Below, in pieces: positions 13,991 to 26,300 of a DNA stretch of 64,000 bases. The position numbers were made by a program, and so were the translations under genes. Position 1 is the stretch's first letter. Each line of letters begins with the position of its first letter. Origin of the DNA: Serinus canaria (Eukaryota > Chordata > Aves > Passeriformes > Fringillidae); NCBI RefSeq assembly GCF_022539315.1, contig NC_066319.1, positions 28,482,093 to 28,546,092 of the forward strand. The letters run 5' to 3'. The notes under the pieces are model-generated. The model saw nothing but the letters and a program-made list of their open reading frames with translations. It had not been told where the DNA came from and made no database searches.

Positions 13991-16849
13991 GGGTTATGGG
14001 GAGCTTATTTCAAACTGGATGAACAAATATAGGGATGAACAGGAAAACCAAAAAAGGTCTTTGCCTAGGGAGAAGCTTTAGTGGGAGAAAAGAGTCCTGG
14101 TACAGTCTGGAAGTGAGGGCATCATGGGGAAGCAGATAGTGTGCCATGCAGATGTGCACATGCTGGAAGTACATATGGAATGGAATACATCATTTCAGCT
14201 GAAGTATCAGATGCAGGCAAATTCAGGAAAATATTATGGAAAAAAATTTAGGGAGGCAGGATTGTTGTGGTCCACGACTGGGGCATTCTTCACAACTTTG
14301 GAGACATTTATAGTTTCGCGGTCTCTTGTAATTGAGATAGTTACAGCTGTATTTCTCAGGGAATATAAATCAGTGTAGGTGGCACCAGGCTGACAATTTG
14401 GAATGGCACTTAGCCCAACTAGGAAAATGTGAAAATAGTCAGAGCCCTGAAAGATTAGTTAGAGGTGGCATGGGTTAGCTAAGGTTGGTTCCACAGGACC
14501 CACACAATGCACAGGTGCTTACAATAGAGGGGTGGAGAAACAAGCTCTGTGTAATAAGATATTTTTGTGCGAAATGATGGATATATAATGTAAATAAGTG
14601 TTCACCATATTAACATACAGAGTATCCAAGCCCAGCCAATGAGGGAGGGCATCCGGACTTTGCCCAGCCAGCCTGTAGCCTCTGAAGTTTTTTACTTGTC
14701 TTGCCAATTCTCTTACCAAAGGGAATTAACAAATTTCTCCCCTAGTCTTCACAGTCACCCTCTAGCTGTAAAACAAAGTGCTGCTCATTGTTGCCCTCCT
14801 TTATCCAGAGGGCTGATATTTTTATTTTTTTAATAAATTCAAATAATAACTTCCCTTTTTGCAGGCATCATTCTGTAAAGGATGGGCTGGTTCATGCCCA
14901 TCCAGCATAGACCTTGTTAAAGTGAGCACAGCCAGCCTCCAGATCCTCCAACTCTGCAAGGGGCTTACGCTAGATTAAATTAGGACTAGCTCAGAAAGCT
15001 GGGAGGCAGAGAAAGGGGCTGCTTGCAGCATGTTGGTGCATTGGTCCCTAAAAGAGGAATAAGCCCTTCCCCACTCTCCCTGAAAGCACGTGGGGATAAA
15101 TAGATCACAGAGAAGAACTATTGAAATGTGTCTGGGGGAGGCCTGGTTTCAAGCAGGGCATGGGACACTGAACAATAGCTGCCATTTTGAAGCAACTCGA
15201 GCCCAGAGTGCTCTTGAGGAGGTGACGGAAAGCACTGTCACAGGGTACGACCCTGGCTTGTGAAATAAATGGCCCCTGAGAGCTCGTTGTGCAATGGCTG
15301 CTGACGTGCAAAGCCAGCGCTGAAAAACATCAACTGTGTTTTCTAAAAATATGAAAGAGTAGTGCCCAGGGGAGGTGGCTTGGGAAGGGAGAAGCAGAGG
15401 GAAGAGCCCAGCAGTGTTGCTGTATCCCTGCAGGATTTCTGGGAATGCACTGTGCCTTTCTGTGCCCTGCTGAGAGCAGGATCACACTGGGGCCCTGCTC
15501 ACAGGAGTCACCAGCCATGCAAACAAGCCCCTGGAGGAAAGAGTCCCTGTTCTTCCTGAGTCCTCAGGGAAGATCACATCCCTACAGCAAGCTTTGCAGG
15601 TGGGAAATAACCTTCCAAACCAAGCTGTTCACACCCTGGCTGCAACTGAGAGGGGGACAAGGGGTGCTTCTGCCCCTGGTGAGCTCCCTGGATCTTCCCC
15701 AGCAGGACAGTGGGCTGCAAGACTTTGGAGAGGTTTTGCTGCCCAACAGGTCTGAAGGATGTGGCCAGACACAACCAGGCAGGGCAGTCCAGCCTCTGCC
15801 ACTGGGGGAATCCTGGCCACTGTCACCACCTCTGGCTGCCCTTCCAAGCCCCCAGAGATGGGGGAGGCTCCTCAGCTACAGGAAGGCCTGCCAAGAAAAA
15901 GATGCAGAAAGAGTTAAAGCTGGTAATTAAAATTCCCAGCAGAAAAATATGATCTGGGGAGAGAAAAGCATCCTTTCCAGCACTGCCAACCCCAAATACT
16001 CAAAAATTATGCATCAGGCTCCAGAGAATCACAACTTTAAAACTGCAAGGCATTTTGTTCTGTTTTTCACAGAAAATTATAAACATTTGAGCTTTTCCTA
16101 CTTGCACTCTGATTTCCGGAAGTTTATGATCAGATTTTCAAACTTTTCTGCAAATCCCTGAGGGCTACAAACCTGTTTTTTTAAAAATAAAATTGAGTAG
16201 CTCATCTAATGCCCACACCTTTGCACCAAACAACAAAAATCAAAAGACTTACACTAAAATGAGTATAGGAAACACTGGAGATCTCAAGAATGAACACCCT
16301 GCAGTATAAGTCTCATCATTTTTCTCCAGGGTTGCACAAAAAAATGTTAAGATGTTTTAACCAACATCACATCACTTAAGTATTTTATTTGTCAGCATGA
16401 AGAACAGGCCTTCAGTGTAATTTTGCTTCCAATAATAATGGTGCTTGCAGCCAAGCGCTGCAGGAAAGTTAAACTGAGGCTGCTCTCCCTGCCTTAGGGG
16501 CCAGAGGAGCACACAGTTTCTAGGACGCTATGGTGTGCTCAACGTTGCTGCTGCTCATGGAGAAGGGAAAGCTGCAAAACATTATCCAGCTTCAAGCCCA
16601 GATCTGGCCTTCCATCTTTAGCCTGATCCATAGAGAAATGTCTTGGCCAAAATGGACAGGTAGCTGCCATCAACTTATTTTCTTTGTGCCCAAAAGCGCT
16701 GAAAGAACTGCTGCATGTCTTACAGGGAAACCTGTGTTACAGAGCAGGTAGACTGTGGGAAATATATCAGCCAGTAGAGAGGTCAGTGATCCCTCAAGAT
16801 TAAAGGCTGATCTGAGTGTGAACTCGCTATCGTGCCTCTGGAAAGGATT

Positions 16850-17060
16850 TGGCATGTAACAGCCTGATTATCGATTGCTGTCCTTAAGAGAATGTGATCT
16901 CTCCTTTGCACTGATCCTGTTAGCTTTATTTACCACAACACTTGCTGAAACATCCTCTCACAGAGATAATGGCTTCCTTTGGTTGCTGTCAGAACGAACA
17001 AATGGAAACAAAAACACGCTGCTAATAGTTGTGTCCTACTCTAATTAATTAAAGCAAGAC
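16850..17060. promoter_or_regulatory. Candidate conserved non-coding element
   Basis: Unique sequence with GATTATCGATTG near 16866 and TAATTAATTAAAG near 17043. No ORF or repeat is seen. Confidence 0.2.
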
Positions 17061-19927
17061 AAAAGCACTGCACTGCTGGGTTTGGCTTGCCATTGCCTGG
17101 GTGCCTGGAGAGGCCCCAAGCACAGGGGCTGACCACAGGAATACCAATAACACAGCAGTGCTTAACACACAAGATTTCCACCAGCCCAGAAACTCAGCAA
17201 AACATTCATGAGGAATAGGAATATGTTTGGCACCCAAACTGGGATCCAGACACCCAGAGGCTGCTGTTCTAGACAGACCTCAGCCCACATGGGCCTAAGG
17301 AGCTGCCAAAGATGGCAGATGGGTAAAGTACACCAATAAGCAAAGGGTTTTCAACAGTCCTCTTGCAATTTTTCTGGCACATCTGCACCATGCAAAAAAG
17401 CCAATAGCTTCATCCAGGCAAGCAGTAACAGGGTTTTAGCAGGATGGTGGAAGAGAGGCAGAAATTGGCTCACCTGCATCTTACAGCAGGATGCTAAGCA
17501 AGGAAATAAGTCCAGCTCTCTTGCCCTGCAAGCAAAGACCATAAACTCTGCACATCCTGCCTCTTCAGACTGAATCAGGGTCCAGTCACAAGAACAAGTT
17601 GAAGAAAAAGGGAACAAAGTAAATGGAGTGCACCAATCCAAACTAAAAAGCAGTGGCATAGCCACAGCACTGAGCACTCACAGAGCTCACGGTGTAAACA
17701 AAACTGATCCCCATATCCAAGTGCTGCTGAGCACACAGATACTTATTTATGATTTCTCTGCTGATGGACTGTGGATCATAAAAGCTTGGCCAGCAGTCCA
17801 GGACCATCCAGACTTCAAACATCCCTTGGGAGGTGGTTTCAGGCACCACTTAGCTATGGTGCTGCCTTGTGAATCCCTGCTGTCTTCCATGCCCACTTGG
17901 GGTGCTCCCTTGGGCTGGAACACTCAGGACACCCCAGTGAGTGTCCTGTGGGAGCCAGGCTTTCACACCAGCCTTTCTGTGCATGCATAAAGGTCTTGGA
18001 CTCTTTCATTAATCCTTGGTTATTCCTGAACACCTTATTTCTTACTTTCCACTTTCCTAACCATCTCCTGTATTAAATCTTCACATTCATTTTGTAGGAA
18101 GAAGGACTAGTGCATGTCACTAATTGAGCAGTTTAAAGCTATGACATTAGAACTTGAGCACAATCTACCAAATGAAATGATTTAAAATATAAGCTTTGAT
18201 ACAAAATAAGAACACTCACCTCAGCTGAAGGTGCAATTACCTTTTGCAGGTGTACAGCATCCGCAGCTGGAAGTCAGGCGAACAACTGGGCAACCTTCTG
18301 CTGCCCACAGCAGCTCTCACAAGCTCATGCCAAAGAGGCTTCTCACATGACCCAGAGAGAATGCAGCATTTTCTGTAGAGTTATCACCCTGCAAAGGTCA
18401 AAGAACAGTAGCCAATGTTCATTTCTCCTCTGAAGCCAAGAGCAATAGTCAAGGCTATAAAGACTGGAGACAGGTTCAGGGAAATGTCCTGCTGACAGCA
18501 TTTTATCAAAGTTGCAAGAAAACTTAAGCTGTTCAATTTTTCTGCAGCTGTCCTCGATATCTGGTCCCTAAAGAAACTAAACATTCAAGATTAACTAGAC
18601 CCACTAATTACATAATAAATAACTACAATGGACAATAAAAATATCTCTTCCTACAGAGAAAAATAAGAGTTTCAGACATGGACACACTTCCTTCTATAGA
18701 GTTTTTCATAAAAAAAACTGCCCTTGGGGTGAACGTGCTTCAACACCTCATTGACACCCTTCCTGCAGGCAGAGGTAGGAAAAACAGAGACACCTTTGTA
18801 TCTGGGAAGATGGGGTGCCCCCAGTGCTCCCCTCAACCCATCAGCAGGGGGTTTTCTGCCCCAGACCAGCAGCTTGCTTCCCACCAAGGGAAAACAGTCT
18901 TTGCTGTGTATCACCACAATGGCCATTGCTACAGGTTCCTCAGGGAAACAGAAAATCTATCACAGCAGCCAGAAATCCATAGCAACCAGGGCTTGCCTAC
19001 CATGAATATAACCCTTCCCCAGAGCTCTCTGTCTCGAGTAACTTAAAATCCCTTACAGTAGTATCACTACTGGAAGGATGGGGTAGGACCCTTCCCAGCT
19101 TCAAGGCCCTTAGGTATTTCACAGTGCTGGTGGAAAGACTCACTCTAGAAATTCAGAGGGAGATTCAGTGTACTGGTAGGATAGAAATGTTGATCTAAAT
19201 GACTGAAACACCTCACACTCTCGGGAGCAGCATTTCTTTCTACAGAGCTTCCTATACTCCTCAGGGTATAAACAATGCCTACGTGCCCAGCAAACTCAAA
19301 CTTAAAATTTAGAATAATCTGACAGAGAAGAACATCAGAGCAAGCTTGTTTTTCATTGCTGGCCAATTGGGACATGCTCTGGCTGACATTGCCGAGACCA
19401 CCCTGGGTCTCCAGCTGGGGCAAAGCCCTCAGCCACAGCTGCAACAAGTCATGCCAAGTCATGATTGTCTCTGCAGCAGCTCTCCTTGTTCCATTCCCAC
19501 TCCAGCATGTGGGCAGGGCTGTGGTGGGCAAAGGGCCACAAAATCACACAGAAATGAGCTAATTGATTGGTTAAGCATGTAACAGTACAGTTCTCACGGT
19601 TTTCACAAATCTTACCTGAGGAAAATGTGGGCACCAGAGGTCAAAGACATGTCTTGTATTGTGGGCCAACAGTGTGAAATCTGACATAATAAAGCACCAC
19701 TGCTCCTGCCAGGCACATCTGCTGAAACAGGGCCTTTGGGCAGCCACTGGACTGAGCTCAGGTTATGTTAAATTCTGTAAAAACACAGGAGAGATGATGA
19801 TGCCAGCTGCAAACTAAGAAATTGGACTTCAGCCCCCCACCTCTGAAAGGGGTTCATAGGACATTTTTGCATACATCAGATGAATTTATGAAGCTGCATT
19901 ATAAAAGCATGAAGCACTAACTCCTTC

Positions 19928-19952
19928 CAACAACAACAACAACAACAACAAA
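19928..19952 (+). repeat. (CAA)n microsatellite
   Basis: About eight CAA units ending in an A-run. Confidence 0.9.
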
Positions 19953-20139
19953 AAAGTCCACAACACAGCTCATTTTGAGCTCCATTTGAGCTCCAACAGG
20001 AAGTATGCAAAGTCGTATACATTTTCTTATTCTTTTTTTAAAAACTTCCTTCAATGCCTCCGGCCTGCTAAGCATCGCTTGATGCCTGCTGCATTAGACC
20101 GTACTTGTGAATTTGGGATTTCTTACTCCGTCAAGGCGA

Positions 20140-20470
20140 TCTAAGCAGTCTTTGGGCGGTGTGTTTTGGGCTGTGTGCTCTCCTCTCCGGGCATGCGATC
20201 ACTGCCCTCCAGCGGCACGGGCCGGGCAGGACCCGCCGCGGCTGCGGAGCCAGGCCAGGGCCAGCCCTGCGTCCGCCCGGCTGCTGCAGCGCCCCTCAGC
20301 CCTCAGTGCCCTCCCGCGGCTGCGGAGCCCGGCCAGGGCCAGCCCTGCGTCCGCCCGGCTGCTGCAGCGCCCCTCAACTCGCACTGAAAGGCGGACAGCA
20401 CTGTAAGGACACCTGGAAGTTTACCTTTCCGGAGCTGAACCCTTCCAGGGAATGGCCGAAGCACGGGAAA
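20140..20470 (+). promoter_or_regulatory. CpG-rich patch with tandem duplication, 2.5 kb upstream of SLC10A1
   Basis: GC- and CpG-rich segment surrounded by AT-rich DNA. It includes two near-identical 63-bp blocks (see separate entry). A possible donor, CACT|GTAAGG, lies at 20403. It could be an alternative leader exon or promoter for SLC10A1, whose first coding exon has upstream acceptor-like sites, or a separate non-coding transcript. Confidence 0.35.
20236..20376 (+). repeat. 78-bp tandem duplication (two copies)
   Basis: Blocks 20236-20298 and 20314-20376 are 63 bp and differ at one base (GAGCCAGG versus GAGCCCGG). They are separated by a 15-bp linker, giving a period of 78, a multiple of three. 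Confidence 0.9.
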
Positions 20471-20546
20471 GGCATGCGTTGCCCAGGGGTTAAGCAACTA
20501 CCAGGAACCAGTAGGAATGCTTGAACAATGAACGACTAGCAGGTTC

Positions 20547-20562
20547 TTTTTTTTTTTTTTTT
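20547..20562 (+). repeat. T16 homopolymer
   Basis: Sixteen T residues just downstream of the 20.2 kb CpG-rich patch. Confidence 0.85.
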
Positions 20563-22804
20563 AATTATTAGAGTAATTTAAACATTCTTCGACAGTCCTG
20601 AAAAGGGTGAGAATGTTAGAACACTGTCATTTTAAAAACCTGAGGTACACAGAGTTTAGGGGGAAGAGGAGGTGCTGCTGAGGCAGTAACACTTTATAAG
20701 CACTTTATAGCTTGGCTTGACTCTCTGCATTTCTTACAAAATTCAGCACACAGCTGAAAGGCAAACATGGTGAAAAACAAGCATTTCTTTAAGAAGGCTG
20801 GGGATTCACAGGGGAAAAAATCCTGAAGAGAGGGATAGAGATAAAGAATTGCTGTGGGCTTTGCTCCTGCACTTTATCTTAATTCTTATGGATCTTGCCC
20901 ATGTGCTACTTGGGGAGCTCTTGCTTGTGCCTGGTGTCTTGCAGATGCCTGCAGAAAATCAAAATGCCCGCAGTGCTGCAGGCCTCCTCACCACACTTGC
21001 TCAGTCAGAGCCCAGCAACGAGCCAAGGCACTACTGTGCCACCACAGTGACACAGGGGTCTCGAGGCACCACCTGTGACTTACTGGGGGGGCCCTTGTCC
21101 CCAAGAAGGGCAGTGTGGTGTAGGAGAAGCCATGGGCATGGATGTGCCGAGCCCCTGAGAGCCACAGGCGCCGCTCCTTCCCACCCAAAGGGGATGCCTG
21201 TGCTGGCCTCCTGAGCTGTTGTTGGTGCTTTTCCGGCCTGGCTGCTAGCCTCAAAAACAAAGTTCCCAACCAAAGCAAGAGCAAGGGGGGAGGAACACGG
21301 AAAACAGCTCTGACATTCCTGCCTGCCTCCAGCAATGTTTCCAGAGCAATAGGGCTGCAGAGGCTGAGCCTGCTGAGCTCCCAGATGAATAGAAGCAATG
21401 GACATGCTACTGCAGCATCATAATACCCTTCAGCAAAGGAATTAAAGCTCAGCCATAGTGCAGCAAATCTCTCTCGTTAAAATCCCTTCCCCGGTCCTGT
21501 TAATACAACTACCAAAGAACAGCAACTTCCCTCTCTGTGAGGCTCTTTTAGACCCAGGCTTTATATCCTGCAAGCAGAGGACGGGATTTTACCAAGGGGG
21601 ATTTTCTGGAAGCAGGAGGACTGAAGAGTACTACCACTCACCAAGCCCAGCCAGGAAAGGACGGAGCAGCGGGTGATCTGCCAAAGCTTCCTACAGCTAC
21701 ATCCACTGGCACTGAGGTAACAGCATCCATTTTGCTCTAGTTTAATGTGCTCAGCTCTGTTTCTAGAGTCCCTCCTTTGACCTAGGGGATGGCTCAGGTC
21801 AATCTGAAGGCAAAACCTGCCGAGGGATCAGGAAGTACAGCACTTGAGGGCAAGGCAGGCAATGTGCCATTCCCCAACATGGCAGGTGTTAGGGAAGCAC
21901 ATCCCCTGTTACAGCCAGGAACAGGGAGCAGTGGCAGGATGAGCAGCAGTCACCATTGCAGAAGCTGGAGGCTCAACCACCTTTCCAGTCCCTCTTCCTG
22001 CCCCAGCACCAGCTGCCCAGGCCCTGCTTCCCTGCACACCGGAGCACTGTGTGTCGTGCGGTGCAGCCTTGCACTGAAAGCACAGGGCAGATACCAGTCT
22101 GGGGTGGGGAACAGCTACCTCTTTGGCTTTGCTTGAAGAGTTTGTGTGATGTCTGCAGCCTCAGCTAGATCACAATATAGAACACCCCAGGTCCTGAATG
22201 CAGCACTGCTGTGCTCATGGAGCCTAGCCTTGCACTGCAGAGGTCAGTTGAGGTACCTACCATGCAGAACTTTCCCTCAGCACCAAGGAGGGAATAATAT
22301 TTTCAAACTTGGTAAGGCTTGGAGAATTGATTATTTGCAACCAAAAAATTTCTAAACAGTGTCAGACTTAACACATCAGAAAAAGAGACATGAAGGCCCC
22401 TAAGAGTTTACTAGAGAAATTACTCGTCCATATAGTAATGTCTTCCTGGACAGACCTCGCTATCAAAAGCTTTATTTATGGCCAGAAGAATAAGTATTTT
22501 ATAATCTCATTAAAAACAAAGTACCCTGGATGCATCATGTTTTCAAGTATTGGCCTCAGCAGTATCTTGTGAATGAGAGGAGCTCTGGTTCATTTTCTTT
22601 TGTATGAAGTGTCTATCTTTACCTGTCTTCTCTACCCACCTTGAGCTGTCTCCCTCTTGCTCTCATCAACTGTCTCATTGTGAGCGTAGATGCTGGAAAG
22701 AAGTGGAGGACCAGAGCAGAAGATACACAAACTGCACAGGATATTTCCAAAATGAATGGGGTTCACAGCTGATTGCTCTAAATGCAGATTTCTGTTTTCA
22801 ACAG

Positions 22805-22947
22805 GTGCTGAAGGCTGAGAGTGGTGTCCTGAAAGAGAGCTCATGTTTTGCTTCCATTAATTTAATGTTATTTGGACTTTTGATTCAATCCTTCCCTCAT
22901 CTTACCAGCCACTTACAGAAGAAGGGATCTCCAAACCCCTCAGTAGG
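22805..22947 (+). promoter_or_regulatory. SLC10A1 5' UTR / proximal upstream region
   Basis: A good acceptor-like sequence (TTCTGTTTTCAACAG) ends at 22804, so the first coding exon may start there after a spliced 5' leader. If not, this segment contains the promoter or unspliced leader. I see no TATA box and no convincing full HNF1 or HNF4 site. Confidence 0.3.
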
Positions 22948-23351
22948 ATGAACAAGACCAAGGGAGCTTTTGGTAGACCAGAACTTTGGAGCCTTGGTTG
23001 CACGCAGAGCAGCACCTCCCTGGCCAGTCTGGCACCACCCTTTGCATTTGGACAGCAGGCTATGGACACAGCCCTGAATGTAATCCTTATCGTGGTCCTC
23101 CTGCTCATCATGGTGTCTCTGGGATGTACAATGGAGATAGCCAAGATCACAACTTACCTCAGGAGACCTAAAGGTGTAGCAATAGCCATATTGGCTCAGT
23201 ACAGCATCATGCCCTTGACAGCATTCATATTGGGCAAGCTCTTCCAGCTGAGCACCTCAGAATCCCTGGCCGTCCTCATCTGTGGCTGCTGCCCAGCGGG
23301 AAACCTCTCCAACACCTTTAGTCTGGCACTGAGAGGGGACATGAACCTCAG
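22948..23351 (+). CDS. SLC10A1: SLC10A1 coding exon 1
   Basis: Encodes residues 1-134 and two bases of Ser135, including the extracellular N-terminus, the first membrane helices and the AGNLSN sodium-binding turn. The donor is AG|GTAAGG. The 5' boundary is uncertain: good acceptor-like sites lie at 22801-22804 and about 22915-22919, so a non-coding exon may be spliced on upstream. Confidence 0.9.
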
Positions 23352-26300
23352 GTAAGGAAAGCTATGTACCTGTTCATTGTCCAGGCCGATCTTGTTCTAT
23401 GGCTAGTTCAGAAACTAATTTAATCAACATTAGGAAGCCCCAAGAAGCTGGACAAAGACTGAAATACTAAATCCAAAACATTTTTAAAGCAGCCATACTG
23501 CTCAGTAAGTTAATTTGTCCCTGATTTACAATGGGACTTTGTACCTTCCTCTGAATCATTGGCATGCTGCTCTTGATGGCATGGTTGCAGGAACATGTTT
23601 TCATCTCCACGTAGCAGTACATAGGGCATATATAATATATATATATATGCTGTGTCTATACATGCACTTCTGTGTACACTGATCATGCTGCCTGAGGAGG
23701 CTGCATCAGTGAAAAATGTTGAACTTGCAGAGCACCACTCTCCAACAAACCCTAGTGATAAAACAAGACCCAGCACAAAAATACAAAGTATTACTTTTTC
23801 TCTCAGTTGTAAATTTCTGAAATGTGAACTGTACCCTCGTCATGGGTATGTATGTACCCTTTCTCAGCATGAATGAAACTTGAGTCATCTTCTCCATTCA
23901 TATCACATCCTTCTACAATCTGACAGTGATGTTGGGAAGATCTCAGAGACAAGTTGGGAAAAAGCAGGGTGAAGTCTTCTATTAAAATTATCTGTCCAGG
24001 CAAGTAATCAGATTAGCATATTCCATTTTTTAAAAGTGTTGTTCTTCTACTGAGGGGTCATTTCTTCATCTCAGTGTTGTAATGACTGCATGCTCCATGG
24101 TCCTGGCAATTGGATTAATGCCACTGCTTCTGTACCTTTACTCGGGAGGACTGTATGAGGGTGATTTGGAGGGCAAGGTACCTTACAAAGGAATAATCAC
24201 CTCCCTGGTGCTGATGCTAATCCCCTGTGCCATCGGCATCATCTTGAATGAGAAGAAACCACAGTACACTGGCCTTATCAGCAAGGTAAGAAGTATCCTG
24301 TGCCTTTCGATCAAGGGCCTTGAGGAAGTTTTCAGAAATAGAATCACAGACCTATTAACTTCTCTAAGACATGCCACAAATCAATGAAGGGGTTGAGGAT
24401 AGAGCTCAGGACATGCACTTCACCACTTTAATGGTTAAAAACTTGCCCAAAAATAAGTCATTCATCTTTTCCAGGCAAACACTACGTAGCCAACTTCCTA
24501 CATTTTCCTTATGCTTCAGTTTTAACTTTAAAAGTTTTTTGCTACATCAGCACTAATGAACATCGTAGGCACTGCCCCCAACTACTGCTGCTACCAAAGC
24601 AGAACCCAAATAAAAACCAACCAAACAGCCACCCCAAAACAGATTAAAACCAATCCACTGTTCTCAGAGGTCTAGCCCAAGGCAAAAATCAAATCACAAA
24701 ATTGCTGCTTAATTCATTGAGATACCTATCCAGCAGAGACCACTGTATCACCAAGTGCCCACTTACGCCCTGCTTCCTTTATACATCAGGCATTTAAACA
24801 GCAAAACAGAAATCCAGACAACCAGATGCACCATTGTCTAACTCAATGGTGCAATGCTAGGCTCTACCTGTGTGTAAAGTGGTTTCCTCAGGACCTGCTT
24901 GGGGTGGACTAGAGCTGCAAAGGGACCTGGACAGAGACAAGTAGCAATGCCTGAGAAAGAAGCAGCTCGTGCAGCAAGAACAGTCATTTGCATATAGACT
25001 AGAAAGGTATTTGGTTGTTAAGGTCTCTCTCGGTACTAGCCCAGGATGGTCACTTGTTGATTACTGATAACATTAATGTCCATGAAAGGCACTAATGCCC
25101 TCTGTGTACTTCATGTGATGGACAGAGAACTGGGTACAGCTGCTTCTAACAGCTGAGGCAAATTTTGCTGGGGATTTCTCTCTTGTCCACACCTCAATCA
25201 CTTTTATTTTAGGCAGGGATGGTTATGCTTCTACTATCATCTGCTGCTATAATTGTTCTGTCTGTGGCCAATATGGGAAGCTGTATTATGGTTGTCTTCT
25301 CACCACCTCTCCTGGGAACTTGTGCCTTAATGCCCCTTACTGGATTCCTGCTGGGCTACGCTGTCTCTGCAGCCTTCAAGCTTGATGATCGGTATGTTCT
25401 TCCACACCTCCCTCCCCTCTCTCTCTCATCAGGAACAGAGAGGTTTGTCACCTCTGCTTTGCGGAGCAATGGTGAGAACACGAATTTTAGGAATATACTT
25501 CTGTAGAACACTGACCCCATTCACCCAAAACAGGATCTAGAAATACAACCAGGCACAGTACAAGCTGGTCCCAAGCCAGTGACTCCCACAACTTGAGTGG
25601 GAAGAGAAATTACTTTAACCTCTGCTTGGCTTACCTTGGAGGGGAGGAATAGTTAAGCAGGTGTTTTTGGCACAGGCACCAGATCACCATGGAAGGTTCA
25701 CTGAACAAGTAGATGGATGGTTTTGGCTTAAGGTCACTACTGACCTGCTAAACATACTACCACCCTCTGCTCTTGGTAATGAAGCTGGGGGAAAAAAATT
25801 ATAAGCACTGAAAAAAGCCCCAAACCCAAAAAACTAAGAAATACCAACAGAGCTCAAACCCCAAGTGACACGATTATTCCCCAGCTGGTTACTACCTCAA
25901 ATCAGTCAGTGCATTCTCAGCTGCAGCCCAGGAATTTAGAATGAAAACCTGACATATAAAACCTGCTCCTCCTTTTTTCCTCATCCTAGATAAACCAGGT
26001 AGGAATCCTCCTAGTCCTATTTTATACCTTCATATTTTGGACTCCCACCACCTCAGATTACTTCCCTGCAGGAAGCTGCAGAGTCCAGAGCAGGACACAA
26101 GGCCTCCAATACCATTATGAACAAAGTTCAGATCTGTCTCTGCCCATTGCCAATGGAGCAGGAGGCAAAACCTTCTAGGGATTGCAGTATTGTTCCCGAC
26201 AGAGCAGCTTTTAGCCACAGGCAAGTCAGTCAAGTGCAACAGCAAGGTGGGCAGGTCTCTGTTTCAGTTGTTTGGAAGCAATTTAAATCTGTAATCTAAC

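Larger units (their letters stand above)
14000..20100. other. Intergenic, no gene seen
   Basis: Apart from the candidate element at 16.85 kb and the CAA repeat, I see unique non-coding sequence. The overlapping 161- and 128-codon frames at 15.4-15.9 and 19.1-19.5 kb lack family signatures. Confidence 0.55.

Noticed and set aside
13467..14081. 204-codon + strand ORF, the longest continuous frame
   Set aside because: No domain, signal or repeat pattern I recognise, no splice context, and overlapped by a 156-codon frame on the other strand. Length alone is not convincing in 64 kb.
20159..20524. 121-codon ORF spanning the tandem duplication
   Set aside because: The frame is open mainly because of GC richness; the repeat peptide matches nothing known. 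Kept only as a low-interest possibility in the findings.
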